Positions 34,680 to 43,430 of a stretch of DNA of 64,000 bases are shown one piece after another (positions within the stretch are counted from its first letter, which is position 1; every line of letters begins with the position of its first letter). The notes below the pieces were generated by a model. The model did not search any database. It saw only the letters and a program-made list of their open reading frames with translations, and was not told the DNA's origin. Position numbers and translations under genes: made by a program. Origin of the DNA: Nonomuraea jabiensis (GTDB lineage Bacteria; Actinomycetota; Actinomycetes; Streptosporangiales; Streptosporangiaceae); NCBI RefSeq assembly GCF_014204795.1, contig NZ_JACHMB010000001.1:4836001-4900000 (forward strand), written 5' to 3'.

Positions 34680-35837
34680 TCAGCGCGCCCGTACGCGTCC
34701 GGCGGCCAGGGCGGCGTCCACGGAGGCGGCGGAGAGCACGTGCTCCATGACGATCACCGCCATCCCCACGATCCCGGCCCGGTCCTCGAGCGAGGTGGGC
34801 ACGATCTCCAGGTGCCTGGTCGTGTACGGCAGGCTGTGCCGATAGACGATCTCCCTGATCCCCGTCAGATAGTGCTCCCTGGTCTCCGCCATGTCCCCGG
34901 CCAGCACCAGCACGCCCGGATTGAGCAGGCTGACCGCGGTGGCCAGCACGAGGCCCAGCGTGCGCCCCGCCTCCTGGGTGCGGGCGATGGCCGCCGGATC
35001 GCCCGCCTGCACCAGGCGTACGACGTCGCGGCTGGACTCCTGGCCCAGGTCGGTGGCCAGGGCGTGGCCGCTGGCCAGCGAGGCCACGCAGCCGCGCGAG
35101 CCGCACGTGCAGACCCGGTCGTCGTGCTCGTTCAGCCGCACGTGCCCGATGTTCCCGGCGGCCTCCTCGACGCCCCGGTAGATCTGCCCGTCGATGATGA
35201 TCCCGGTGCCGATCCCGGTCGACACCTTGATGAGGATGAGGGAGTCCGTGTCGCGCCACGACGACCACCACTCGCCCAGCGCCATCGCGTTGGCGTCGTT
35301 CTCGACCAGCACGGGCACGTCGTAGGTCTCCGCGATCGCCTCGCCCACCGGATAGCCGTCCCACCCGGGCATCAGGAACGACCTGATCATCCGCCCGGTG
35401 GTGTGGTCCACGGAGCCGGGCAGGTCGAGCCCGATGCCGTACACGTCGCTCGCCGGCCGCCCGGCCCGGTCGAGCAGCCGCTGGAACGCCTCCCGCACCC
35501 ACGACAGGACCGCCTCGGGGCCGAGCTCGATGCGCATCTCGGCGCGCTCCTCGGCCAGGGTGCGGGCGGCCAGGTCGGTGAGCGCCACGCGGGCGTGGCT
35601 GGCGCCCAGGTCGGCCACCAGCATCAGGCGCCGGCCGGCGTCCACGTCGAGCACCGAGGGCGGTCGCCCGCCCCCGGAGGCCGCGACGCCGGACTCGTGG
35701 ATGTATCCGGCGTCGATGAGCCGGTCGACCCGGTCGGTGATCGTCGACCGGGACAGGCCGGTGTACTCGATCAGTTCCTTGCGCGTACGGCAGGTGCCAT
35801 GGCGGATGAGCTGGAGGATCTGCCCTGCCGTCAGCAT
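34680..35837 (-). CDS. ROK family transcriptional regulator
   Basis: A 385-residue protein with an N-terminal winged HTH (RKELIEYTGLSRSTITDRVDRLIDAGYI, residues 19-46), a ROK sugar-kinase-like domain, and the zinc-binding VCTCGSRGCVAS motif. It follows the permease gene by 3 bp, so it is the last gene of the importer operon and probably senses the imported sugar. The AT-rich palindrome at 39268-39297 is a candidate operator, ROK regulators generally preferring such sites. Confidence 0.93.
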   Translation of the reverse strand: MLTAGQILQLIRHGTCRTRKELIEYTGLSRSTITDRVDRLIDAGYIHESGVAASGGGRPPSVLDVDAGRRLMLVADLGASHARVALTDLAARTLAEERAEMRIELGPEAVLSWVREAFQRLLDRAGRPASDVYGIGLDLPGSVDHTTGRMIRSFLMPGWDGYPVGEAIAETYDVPVLVENDANAMALGEWWSSWRDTDSLILIKVSTGIGTGIIIDGQIYRGVEEAAGNIGHVRLNEHDDRVCTCGSRGCVASLASGHALATDLGQESSRDVVRLVQAGDPAAIARTQEAGRTLGLVLATAVSLLNPGVLVLAGDMAETREHYLTGIREIVYRHSLPYTTRHLEIVPTSLEDRAGIVGMAVIVMEHVLSAASVDAALAAGRVRAR

Positions 35838-35840
35838 GGT

Positions 35841-36692
35841 CTATCCCTTCTCCGCCCCTGCCGTGAGGCCCTCCGTCAGCAGTCGCTCACTGGCGAAGAA
35901 CACGATCACGATGGGCAGTGTCAGCACCACCGAACCTGCCATCAGGACCGTCGTGGGAATCTCTATGCTCCCCGCCAGCTGCGAGAGGCCCAGGGACACC
36001 GTCCAGCTCTCCCGCTTCTCCACGAGGAAGAGCAGGGCGAACAGGAACTCGTTCCACGCGATCATGAACGCGTAGAGGCCGGTCGCCATCAGCGCGGGCT
36101 TGGAGAGGGGCAGCACCACGCGCCAGATGGTCGAAAGCCTCGTGCACCCGTCGATCGCGGCCGCTTCCTCCACGCTTTGCGGCACGGTCTCGAAGTAGTT
36201 GCGGAGCATGTATACCGTGACGGGCACGGTTTGCGCGATATACACGAGGATCAGTCCGAAAAGGGATCCGCGTAGCCCCAGCATCGTGAAGAGCACGAAG
36301 AGGGGGATGGCCAGCACGATCGCCGGAAACAGGTACACCGCCAGGAAGAGGAAGTGGACCTGCCGCCGGCCGAAGAAGCGCAGCCGCGCGACCGCGTACG
36401 CGCCCGGGATCGAGATCAGCAGCGTGACCGCCACCGAGGCGAGCGCCACGATCGCGCTGTTCCTCAGGAAGCTCAGGAAGCCCTGCCTGGTCAGCACGTC
36501 CACGTACGTGTCCAGGGTGAAGGCGCGCGGCCAGAGCGAGCCCGGCTCCAGGATCAGCTCCTGGATGTCGCGCACGGACAGCAGCACCATGTAGAGGAAC
36601 GGGAACGCGGTCATCAGGAAGAGCACCCCGATGACCAGCGGCTTCAGCACCCGGAGGAGGGCCCGCTCGAACCTATCTCTGCTCACCTTCAC
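35841..36692 (-). CDS. Sugar ABC transporter permease (MalG type), ROK cluster
   Basis: A 283-residue six-helix permease with EAA loop SVEEAAAIDGCTRLSTIWRVVLPL. GTG at 36692 overlaps the upstream permease by 20 bp; the GTG two codons later is an alternative. Member of the ABC operon that ends in the ROK regulator. Confidence 0.92.
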   Translation of the reverse strand: MKVSRDRFERALLRVLKPLVIGVLFLMTAFPFLYMVLLSVRDIQELILEPGSLWPRAFTLDTYVDVLTRQGFLSFLRNSAIVALASVAVTLLISIPGAYAVARLRFFGRRQVHFLFLAVYLFPAIVLAIPLFVLFTMLGLRGSLFGLILVYIAQTVPVTVYMLRNYFETVPQSVEEAAAIDGCTRLSTIWRVVLPLSKPALMATGLYAFMIAWNEFLFALLFLVEKRESWTVSLGLSQLAGSIEIPTTVLMAGSVVLTLPIVIVFFASERLLTEGLTAGAEKG

Positions 36693-37581
36693 CCCCGCCG
36701 AAGAACCGCAGGTAGATGGCCAGGAACACGACCAGGAAGACCGCCAGCACGATCGCCTGCGCGGCCGAGGCGCCGATGTCGTCGCGGGCGGTCAGGAAGT
36801 TGTAGACCCGCACGCTGACCACCTCGGTCCCGGCCCCGCCGCCGGTCAGCAGGTAGACGTCGTCGAACTTGGTGAACGTGAACACGAACCGCAGCACCGA
36901 CAGCAGCGCGATGATCCGCCAGAGCTGCGGCATGATCACGTATCGGAACCGCTGGGTAGGCGTGGCCCCGTCCACGACCGCGGCCTCGTCCAGCTCCGCG
37001 GGCAGCGCCTGGAGCCTGGCCAGGATGAACAGGAACGCGAACGGGAAATACCGCCACGCCTCGAACGCGATCACCGTGAACAGCGCCACCGGCACCCGCA
37101 CGCCCAGGAACTCGCCCCTGGCCTGGGTGAGGAACGCGATCGGCTCCTGGAGCCAGGTGTTGACGATGCCGTACTGGGGGTTGAGCATCGTCTCCCACAG
37201 GAACGCCACGGCCACGACCGGCGCCACGTACGGGATCAGGATCGAGGCCCTGACCAGGGTCCGCCCCCTGAACCTGTCACGCAGCGCCAGCGCCGCCACC
37301 AGCCCGATCGCGATCGACAGCACGGTCCCCGCGACGGTGTAGACGAGCGTGTTGACCAGGGACGACCAGAAGCCGGGCTCGGAGACCACGTAGGAGAAGT
37401 TCTCCAGCGTGTAGTGGCCGAAGATGCCGACCCGGCGGATGTTGATCAGCCGGGCGTCCTGGAACGCCAGCATGATCGCCCACAGCAGTGGCAGCACCAC
37501 CACGACCAGCGTGATGACGAGCGTCGGCGAGATGAGCGCCAGCCCCGCCCGCCCTTCCCGCTGCCGCAGAGTGGGGGTCAC
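36673..37581 (-). CDS. Sugar ABC transporter permease (MalF type), ROK cluster
   Basis: A 302-residue permease. GTG at 37581 overlaps the binding-protein stop by 4 bp (GTGA), typical of coupled genes; the frame is open for a further 89 codons upstream, but that is the binding-protein gene out of frame. The EAA loop reads ELDEAAVVDGATPTQRFRYVIMP. Confidence 0.92.
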   Translation of the reverse strand: MTPTLRQREGRAGLALISPTLVITLVVVVLPLLWAIMLAFQDARLINIRRVGIFGHYTLENFSYVVSEPGFWSSLVNTLVYTVAGTVLSIAIGLVAALALRDRFRGRTLVRASILIPYVAPVVAVAFLWETMLNPQYGIVNTWLQEPIAFLTQARGEFLGVRVPVALFTVIAFEAWRYFPFAFLFILARLQALPAELDEAAVVDGATPTQRFRYVIMPQLWRIIALLSVLRFVFTFTKFDDVYLLTGGGAGTEVVSVRVYNFLTARDDIGASAAQAIVLAVFLVVFLAIYLRFFGGGEGEQR

Positions 37582-38945
37582 TGGCGGATCCCGCGCTTGA
37601 TGGTCTCCACGTCGGCCTTGGCCTGGGCGGCGGCGGCCTGCGGGGTCAGGGAGCCGTCCACGACCGAGCTGAGCGCCTTGGGCACCGGCAGCTCGCCCAT
37701 GGTGGCGCCGACCAGCTTGCCCTGCCCCTGCGGGATCCCCCAGCGGGCGAAGGTGTCCGGGCTCTTGCGCAGGGCGTCCAGCACGTCGGCCGGGTAGATG
37801 TCGGCCAGCGGCTTCTTGGAGTCGACCCCGGCGGGCAGCTTGTTCCACTTGTCCTCGAAGCCCTTGCGGGTCGGGAACTTGCCCTCGGGCGCCATGCCGA
37901 TCCAGCGCTCGTAGCCCTCGTTCATCATGTAGGCGACGAACTTCGCGGCGGGGTCCTTGGCGGCGTCACGGGTGATCGCCCAGGAGACGATCTCGCCGTA
38001 CTGCGCGGGCGCGCTCCCGTCGGGCCCCTTCAGCGCCGTGACCACGCCGGTGTTCTTGGCCAGCCACTCGGGTTCGGCGCGGCACTCCTGGCAGCTCGGC
38101 AGCGCGTCCTTACGGAGCCCGGCCAGCTCGTCGAGGATGAACGACGACCAGATCGTCATGGCCGCCTTGCCGGAGAAGTAGGTGGCCCGGGTGGAGTCGA
38201 CGTCCTGCTTGCCCTTGACCGAGTAGTCCTTGGCGAGCTTGCCGTAGAACTCGAACGCCTTTACGCACTGCGGCGAGTCAAGGGCGACATTTCCGGAATT
38301 GTCGACGAGCTGGCACCCGTTCGCCAGCGCGACGTGCTCGAAGCTCTGCGCGGTGAACGAGTCCTTCGGCGCGATCGCCAGCGTGATGCCCGCGACCCCG
38401 CCCGTGTTCAGCTTGGCGGCCGCCGCCTCCAGCCGCTCGTACGTGTCGGGCGGCTGCAGCCCGGCCTTGTCGAACAGATCCTTGCGGTAGAGGATCAGCT
38501 GCGCCCACCCGTCGCTCGGCACCGCGAGCAGCTTCCCGCCCGAGCTGTCGAGCTCCAGGGCCCGCGGCGAGAAGGAGTCCCGGCCGAGCTGGTCGACGAC
38601 CTTGCCGGGGGTCTCGGTGTCGAGCAGGTCGTTGGCCTCCAGTTCGCGCACCGCCGCCAGCGGCAGCGCGCCGATCACGTCCGGCAGGTCGCCGGCCGCG
38701 GCGGCGGCCGTCACGGCCTGGCTGAACTGGTCCTCGGCCATGGCGACCAGCTTGACCTGGATCCCGGTCTTCTTGGTGAAGTCGGCGGCGATCTGGTTCT
38801 GTACGGCCATCCGGTCGTTGAGGTTCTCTTCGGTCCAGACGGTGATCTGGTTGCCGGCGGACGACTCGCCACCGTCGCCGCACGCCGCCAGTGAGGCGGC
38901 GGCCAGCAGGGCGACGGAGAGGACGGCGGTTACCTTCTTCGGCAT
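37578..38945 (-). CDS. Sugar ABC transporter substrate-binding lipoprotein, ROK cluster
   Basis: A 455-residue lipoprotein (MPKKVTAVLSVALLAAASLAACGDGG, lipobox Cys22) of the CUT1 binding family, with ITVWTEENLNDRMA opening the mature domain. RBS GGAGGAG 7 nt before the ATG. It contains two extra cysteines in the CQEC segment (about residues 280-285), possibly a disulfide. Ligand unknown; neighbouring genes (glucosylglycerate-hydrolase-like enzyme, dehydrogenases, isomerase) point to a glucoside. Confidence 0.9.
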   Translation of the reverse strand: MPKKVTAVLSVALLAAASLAACGDGGESSAGNQITVWTEENLNDRMAVQNQIAADFTKKTGIQVKLVAMAEDQFSQAVTAAAAAGDLPDVIGALPLAAVRELEANDLLDTETPGKVVDQLGRDSFSPRALELDSSGGKLLAVPSDGWAQLILYRKDLFDKAGLQPPDTYERLEAAAAKLNTGGVAGITLAIAPKDSFTAQSFEHVALANGCQLVDNSGNVALDSPQCVKAFEFYGKLAKDYSVKGKQDVDSTRATYFSGKAAMTIWSSFILDELAGLRKDALPSCQECRAEPEWLAKNTGVVTALKGPDGSAPAQYGEIVSWAITRDAAKDPAAKFVAYMMNEGYERWIGMAPEGKFPTRKGFEDKWNKLPAGVDSKKPLADIYPADVLDALRKSPDTFARWGIPQGQGKLVGATMGELPVPKALSSVVDGSLTPQAAAAQAKADVETIKRGIRQ

Positions 38946-39060
38946 GGCACGCTCCTCCGGTTCGGGGATATGCCGCCCTTACCCTCGTCATGACCTCGGC
39001 AACGTTCGGTAGCCGATAACGAGACCGGTCTGTACCCACTCCGTGCCTCCCCCGCCACAA

Positions 39061-39085
39061 GTGGATCTTTGCCGGAAAGATCTAC
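39061..39085. promoter_or_regulatory. Inverted repeat upstream of the ROK-cluster binding-protein gene
   Basis: gtggatcttt-gccgg-aaagatctac: 10-bp arms with one mismatch, about 115 bp upstream of the binding-protein start. Either an operator or a small hairpin; lack of a T run argues for an operator. Confidence 0.5.
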
Positions 39086-39267
39086 TTTGGGGTATTTCGG
39101 TCATCCGGAGGTCACCGCACTAGCTAGAAAGCCCAGGTGTGCGACCTGGTCGGCGATGTCGGTAAGGTCACTTTCCGGAAGACACGCTGTGAGAAACCCC
39201 AATTTCACCAGCCGCCCCCGGCGGAAGTCGTAGACTTAAGAGTGTTACCAGCGCAACTATCGTATGC

Positions 39268-39297
39268 AAACAAGTACTAAAGCTTTGACTTTTGTTT
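39268..39297. promoter_or_regulatory. AT-rich palindrome, candidate ROK operator
   Basis: AAACAA-N5-AAAGCTTT-N5-TTGTTT is symmetric about 39282.5 with 10 of 15 positions paired, in otherwise GC-rich DNA. It is 25 bp before the dehydrogenase ATG at 39322. Confidence 0.6.
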
Positions 39298-39321
39298 GAT
39301 CATTAAGCCTAAGTGTGGGGA

Positions 39322-40350
39322 ATGCGCGTCATCACGTTCGAGCAGCCAGGCCGTGTCCGCGTCAGCCTGGAATCGCCAGCCGACCTCGCGCCGGGATCCG
39401 TACGAGTCCGTACGATCTACTCCGGCGTTTCGGCAGGCACGGAGCTCACCGCCTATCGCGGCACAAATCCATATCTCAACCGCCATTGGGACACCGAGCG
39501 CCGGCTCTTCGTCGATGGCCAGACGCACGCGTACCCGCTGAGCGGCTGGGGCTACCAGGAGGTCGGCGAGGTCGTCGAGGCCGCGCCCGACGTCGCCGAC
39601 CCGCCGGTGGGCAGCATCGTGTGGGGCATCTGGGGCCACCGCGCCGAGGCGGTCGTGCCGGCCGAGAAGCTGGTGGGGCACGTGATGCCGCCCGGCGCCG
39701 ACCCGCTGACCGGAGTGTTCGCCCGGGTCGGGGCCATCGCGCTCAACGCGGTGCACGCCTCCGACGTGCACCTCGGCGACCAGATCGCGATCTTCGGCCA
39801 GGGCGTCATCGGGCTGCTCGCCACCCGCCTGGCCGTGCTGAGCGGCGCCCGGGTGGTCGCGGCCGACGCCATCCCCGACCGGCTGGAGCTGGCCAGGAGG
39901 TTCGGCGCGGCCGAGGTGTTCGACGTGCGCTCCGGGTCGGTGGCCGAGTTCATGCGCAAGCGCATCGAGGGCGCCGACACCGTCATCGAGCTGAGCGGCA
40001 CCCACCAGGGCCTGCACGAGGCCATCAGGACCGTGCGCAAGGGCGGCAGGGTCGTGGCGGCCGGCTTCTACCAGGGTGACGGCGTGGGGCTGCGGCTGGG
40101 CGAGGAGTTCCACCACAACCAGGTCCAGCTCGTCTCCTCCCAGATCGGCGGCGTGGCCTCGTGGCTGGCGCACCGGTGGGACGTCGAGCGGCTGCAGCGC
40201 ACGTTCATGGCGCTCGTCCACGAGGGCCAGATCGAGGTCGGCGACCTGATCAGCCACGTGGTCCCCGTCGAGAGGGCCGCGGAGGCCTTCGACCTGATCG
40301 ACAAGCACCAGTCCGAGGTGCTCCAGCTCGTCTTCACCTTCGAGGAGTGA
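39322..40350 (+). CDS. MDR-family dehydrogenase A of the ROK cluster
   Basis: A 342-residue medium-chain dehydrogenase. SGVSAGTELTAYRGTNPYL near the N-terminus and AIFGQGVIGLLAT (Rossmann) define the family; the usual zinc-binding GHE motif is missing, as in other members of this subgroup. It shares SGVSAGTELT, GTNPYL and LGEEFHHN with the dehydrogenase at 42323, so the two are paralogues. ATG at 39322 is chosen; a GTG at 39313 is possible, and no clear Shine-Dalgarno exists, so the mRNA may be leaderless. First gene of a three-gene operon. Confidence 0.88.
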   Translation: MRVITFEQPGRVRVSLESPADLAPGSVRVRTIYSGVSAGTELTAYRGTNPYLNRHWDTERRLFVDGQTHAYPLSGWGYQEVGEVVEAAPDVADPPVGSIVWGIWGHRAEAVVPAEKLVGHVMPPGADPLTGVFARVGAIALNAVHASDVHLGDQIAIFGQGVIGLLATRLAVLSGARVVAADAIPDRLELARRFGAAEVFDVRSGSVAEFMRKRIEGADTVIELSGTHQGLHEAIRTVRKGGRVVAAGFYQGDGVGLRLGEEFHHNQVQLVSSQIGGVASWLAHRWDVERLQRTFMALVHEGQIEVGDLISHVVPVERAAEAFDLIDKHQSEVLQLVFTFEE

Positions 40351-40352
40351 CA

Positions 40353-41138
40353 GTGAAGCTCGCCGTACAGGAGCAGCTTCTGCCCGGCCGCACGTTGCAG
40401 GAGAAGTTCGCGTTCGCGCTCGATGCCGGGTTCGACGCCATCGAGCTGCGCGGCAAGGGCGATTTCCACTTCGCGGGCCGCCTGACGGAGCTCAAGCGGG
40501 CGCGGGCCGACGGCGTGGTCATGCCGACGGTGTGCGTGGACATGCCGCACTTCATCGGCGACTTCGACCCGGCCAAGCGCAAGGACGCCATCCAGCAGCT
40601 CAGGTCGCAGCTCACGGTGATCGCCGAGCTGGGCGGCATCGGCGTCATGACGCCCGCCTCCTGGGGGCAGTTCTCGCTGCGGCTGCCGCCGTTCGAGCCG
40701 CCGCGCAGCGCGGAGCAGGACCGCGAGGTGCTGACCGAGGCGCTGGGCATCCTGGGCGAGCACGCGCAGCGCAACGGCGTGCTGATCATGCTCGAACCCC
40801 TCAACCGGTACGAGAACCACATGGTCAACACCCTGGCCGACGCCGTCTCCTACTGCTCGATGGACTCGATCAGGATCGTCGGCGACACGTACCACATGAA
40901 CATCGAGGAGGACGACCCCTGCCGCTCGCTGGCCGAGGCCGCCCCCTACCTCGCGCACATGCAGATCAGCGAGTCCAACCGCAACCAGCCGGGCACCGGT
41001 CACATCGACTGGGGCGCGCAGCTGGCCACGCTCGACGCCGTCGGCTACGACGGCTACCTCGCCCTGGAATGCCGCCTTCGGGGCGAACCCGAGATCGTCC
41101 TCCCCCAGACCGCGGCCTTCGTCAGGAAATACCTATGA
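40353..41138 (+). CDS. Sugar phosphate isomerase/epimerase family protein
   Basis: A 261-residue TIM-barrel protein of the AP-endonuclease-2-like family, used for sugar isomerases and epimerases. DAIELRG near the N-terminus, MLEPLNRYENHMVNT with metal-ligand Glu, DTYHMNIEE and the final LECRL give the four-residue metal site. GTG start with GAGGAG 5 nt upstream, 2 bp after the dehydrogenase stop. It probably isomerises the oxidised or released sugar of the cluster. Confidence 0.88.
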   Translation: MKLAVQEQLLPGRTLQEKFAFALDAGFDAIELRGKGDFHFAGRLTELKRARADGVVMPTVCVDMPHFIGDFDPAKRKDAIQQLRSQLTVIAELGGIGVMTPASWGQFSLRLPPFEPPRSAEQDREVLTEALGILGEHAQRNGVLIMLEPLNRYENHMVNTLADAVSYCSMDSIRIVGDTYHMNIEEDDPCRSLAEAAPYLAHMQISESNRNQPGTGHIDWGAQLATLDAVGYDGYLALECRLRGEPEIVLPQTAAFVRKYL

Positions 41139-42454
41139 TCCTTCGCGACGCTGTGCGCGTCCTGGTGGCCAACTGGGACGGCAGCTACACGGTCCCCTCC
41201 CGGCGCCTGTACCCGCACCAATGGAGCTGGGACTCCGCCTTCATCGCGATCGGCAACGCCCGGTGGTCGCCGCGACGGGCCAGGATCGAGCTGCTCTCCC
41301 TGTTCGGCGCGCAGTGGCGCGACGGCAGGGTGCCGCACATCGTCTTCAACCCCGCGGTGCCCGAAGGGGCCTACTTCCCCGGGCCCGAGTTCTGGCAGGC
41401 GTACGCGCCGGGAGGCTCCGCGACCTCCGGGATCGTCCAGCCGCCGGTCCACGCGCTGGCCGCGTGGAAGACGCACCTGGCCGAGCCCGACCCGGCGTTC
41501 CTGCGCCGGATCTACCCCCGGCTCGTGGCGCAGCAGGAGTTCCTGCGCGCGGCCAGGCGCTCCCCTGAGGGGCTGATCTCGATCGTGCACCCCTGGGAGT
41601 CGGGCATGGACAACAGCCCGGCCTGGGACCTGCCGCTGCGGGCCGTGCGGCCCGACACCGTGGGCTTCGTCCGCCGCGACCTCGCCACGGTCAGCGCCGA
41701 CGAGCGGCCCACCGACCGCGACTACGAGCGTTACGTCTCCCTCGCCCGTGCCTACCGCGACTCCGCCTACCGCAGTCCGGGGGAGTTCCAGGTCGAGTGC
41801 CCCCTGTTCAACGCCGCGTACGGCGTGGCCGAGTCGACGCTGGCCCGGATCGCGCAGGTGTGCGGCCTCGACCCCGAGCCGCACGAGCGGGAGGCGGCCG
41901 CGATCACCGGCGCCATGGTCGAGCACCTCTTCGACGGCGGCCTCTTCCAGGCCCGCGACGTGCGCACGGGCCGGCTGCTCTGCTCCAGCAGCACTGCCGG
42001 GCTGACCCCGCTCATGCTCCCGCACCTGCCGGACGAGGTCGCCGAGGCGGTGATCGGCACCGCGCTCGACCGGTTCGCTTTCAAGGACGGGGCGCTGCCC
42101 AGCTACTCTCCCGCGGCGCTCGACTTCGACCCGGCCCGCTACTGGCGCGGCCCGAGCTGGATCAACCTCACCTGGCTCGTCTGGCAGGGGCTCAAGGACC
42201 GCCGCCCCGACCTGGCCGCCCTGGTCGCCGAAGGGATGGTCAACTCGGTCGCGCGATCGGGCTTCCGCGAGTACTTCGACCCCTTCACCCTGCACGGCCA
42301 CGGCAGCCACGACTTCAGCTGGTCAGCCGCCCTCCTCCTCGACGTGGTCGCTGAGCACGGCCTGGACGGTCTGCCGGCGTCTGGCCGCGAGGTCGGACAG
42401 GAACTCGGGGGCCTCGGCGAAGCCGACGACGTCGGTGATCACGTGCTGGCGTAG
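41135..42454 (+). CDS. Probable glucosylglycerate hydrolase (GH63-type)
   Basis: A 439-residue (alpha/alpha)6-barrel hydrolase without signal peptide. YPHQWSWDSAFIAIG (26-40), HPWESGMDNSPAWD with probable acid Asp159, RGPSWINLTWLVWQGL, and FREYFDP with probable base Glu379 match the compact GH63 enzymes of the mycobacterial glucosylglycerate hydrolase (GgH) type, which also have about 440-450 residues. The gpgS gene 2 kb away makes glucosylglycerate phosphate, supporting the call; mannosylglycerate remains possible. ATGA overlap with the isomerase gene. The last 40 or so residues are coded antisense to the convergent dehydrogenase gene and are not family-like. Confidence 0.78.
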   Translation: MILRDAVRVLVANWDGSYTVPSRRLYPHQWSWDSAFIAIGNARWSPRRARIELLSLFGAQWRDGRVPHIVFNPAVPEGAYFPGPEFWQAYAPGGSATSGIVQPPVHALAAWKTHLAEPDPAFLRRIYPRLVAQQEFLRAARRSPEGLISIVHPWESGMDNSPAWDLPLRAVRPDTVGFVRRDLATVSADERPTDRDYERYVSLARAYRDSAYRSPGEFQVECPLFNAAYGVAESTLARIAQVCGLDPEPHEREAAAITGAMVEHLFDGGLFQARDVRTGRLLCSSSTAGLTPLMLPHLPDEVAEAVIGTALDRFAFKDGALPSYSPAALDFDPARYWRGPSWINLTWLVWQGLKDRRPDLAALVAEGMVNSVARSGFREYFDPFTLHGHGSHDFSWSAALLLDVVAEHGLDGLPASGREVGQELGGLGEADDVGDHVLA

Positions 42455-43426
42455 CCGCCGTCCGTACCGCCTGAGCAGGGCGATCGTCTCGTGCGAGAGC
42501 CGCTCCCGGTCCCAGGAATGCGCCAGGCCGCGCGGCACCCGGCCGATCTGGGCGCAGCGCAGCGTCAGCCCGTTGTGGTGGAACTCCTCGCCCAGCCGCA
42601 CCTCCTGCGCGCCCTGGGTGTAGAAGGCGAGGTCCACCAGCGTGCCCTGGGGGCGCAGCATCCTGAGCCCGAGGGCCAGCGCCCTGGTCTGGCCGCGGCA
42701 CTGGAACACCACGTCGGCGCCCCGGTCGTCGCGGCCGTGCCGCCAGCGGCGCTTCAGGTCCACGGCGGGATCCTCGTCGGCGGCCAGGACGTTCGCGCCG
42801 AGCGCCGCGGCGATCGCCAGCCTGGCCGGGGTCTCGTCCACGACCACGACCTCGGCCGCGTCGCAGGCCATGGCGAAGCACGCCGTCAGCAGCCCCACCA
42901 CGCCCGCTCCCACGACCGCGACCCGCCGCCCGCGCACGCCGTCACCGAGCCGCTGCACGGCCGGGCCGTACAGGTCGTGCGCGGCGTGCAGGAGGCCGTT
43001 GGCGCAGATCGGGCCCATGTGGGCGACGTAGACGCCGAGCATGGGGTCGAGGTCGTCCGGCAGCTCGACGAACCGGTCGGCCATCGGGTCCGCCACGTAC
43101 GCCGTGCGATGTCCGTAACACATCGCCACCAGCGCACCCTCGCTCACGGCCCGTGTCCGCGTCTCGACCACCAGGCCGACCTGCATGTAGCCGATGCCGC
43201 GCACCGGGTAGGCGATCGACGGCGTGCCCTCGGAGAACAGCCCGAGCGCCGGGTCCCAGGTCGAGGACAGGTACGGGTTGGTGCCCTTGACGTAGGTCAG
43301 CTCGGTCCCGGCCGAGACCCCGCTGTGGGTGGTGGCCAGCATGAACCCACCCTCGGGGATGCCCGGCAACTTCTCCTCCACCAGGCGAACCTCACCCGGT
43401 GCCTCGATACTGAGCACAGTGCCCAT
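42323..43426 (-). CDS. MDR-family dehydrogenase B of the ROK cluster
   Basis: A 367-residue paralogue of the dehydrogenase at 39322 (shared SGVSAGTELT, GTNPYL, LGEEFHHN) with Rossmann motif VVGAGVVGLLTACFA. It begins 4 bp after the Gfo/Idh gene, so the two form an operon running towards the hydrolase gene, which it overlaps tail to tail by 132 bp. Its ribosome-binding site (GGAG in acggagtgaggcc) lies in the last codons of the Gfo/Idh gene, just after the repeat element. Confidence 0.87.
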   Translation of the reverse strand: MGTVLSIEAPGEVRLVEEKLPGIPEGGFMLATTHSGVSAGTELTYVKGTNPYLSSTWDPALGLFSEGTPSIAYPVRGIGYMQVGLVVETRTRAVSEGALVAMCYGHRTAYVADPMADRFVELPDDLDPMLGVYVAHMGPICANGLLHAAHDLYGPAVQRLGDGVRGRRVAVVGAGVVGLLTACFAMACDAAEVVVVDETPARLAIAAALGANVLAADEDPAVDLKRRWRHGRDDRGADVVFQCRGQTRALALGLRMLRPQGTLVDLAFYTQGAQEVRLGEEFHHNGLTLRCAQIGRVPRGLAHSWDRERLSHETIALLRRYGRRLRQHVITDVVGFAEAPEFLSDLAARRRQTVQAVLSDHVEEEGG

Positions 43427-43430
43427 GGCC

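Larger units (their letters stand above)
38946..39321. promoter_or_regulatory. Divergent regulatory region of the ROK cluster (376 bp, no gene)
   Basis: The longest regulatory gap in the window and noticeably more AT-rich near its right end. No plausible ORF or RNA gene was seen. It holds two dyads: GATCTTT-N5-AAAGATC (39064-39082) and AAACAA-N5-AAAGCTTT-N5-TTGTTT (39268-39297). Both promoters, towards the importer and towards the dehydrogenase, must lie here. Confidence 0.7.
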
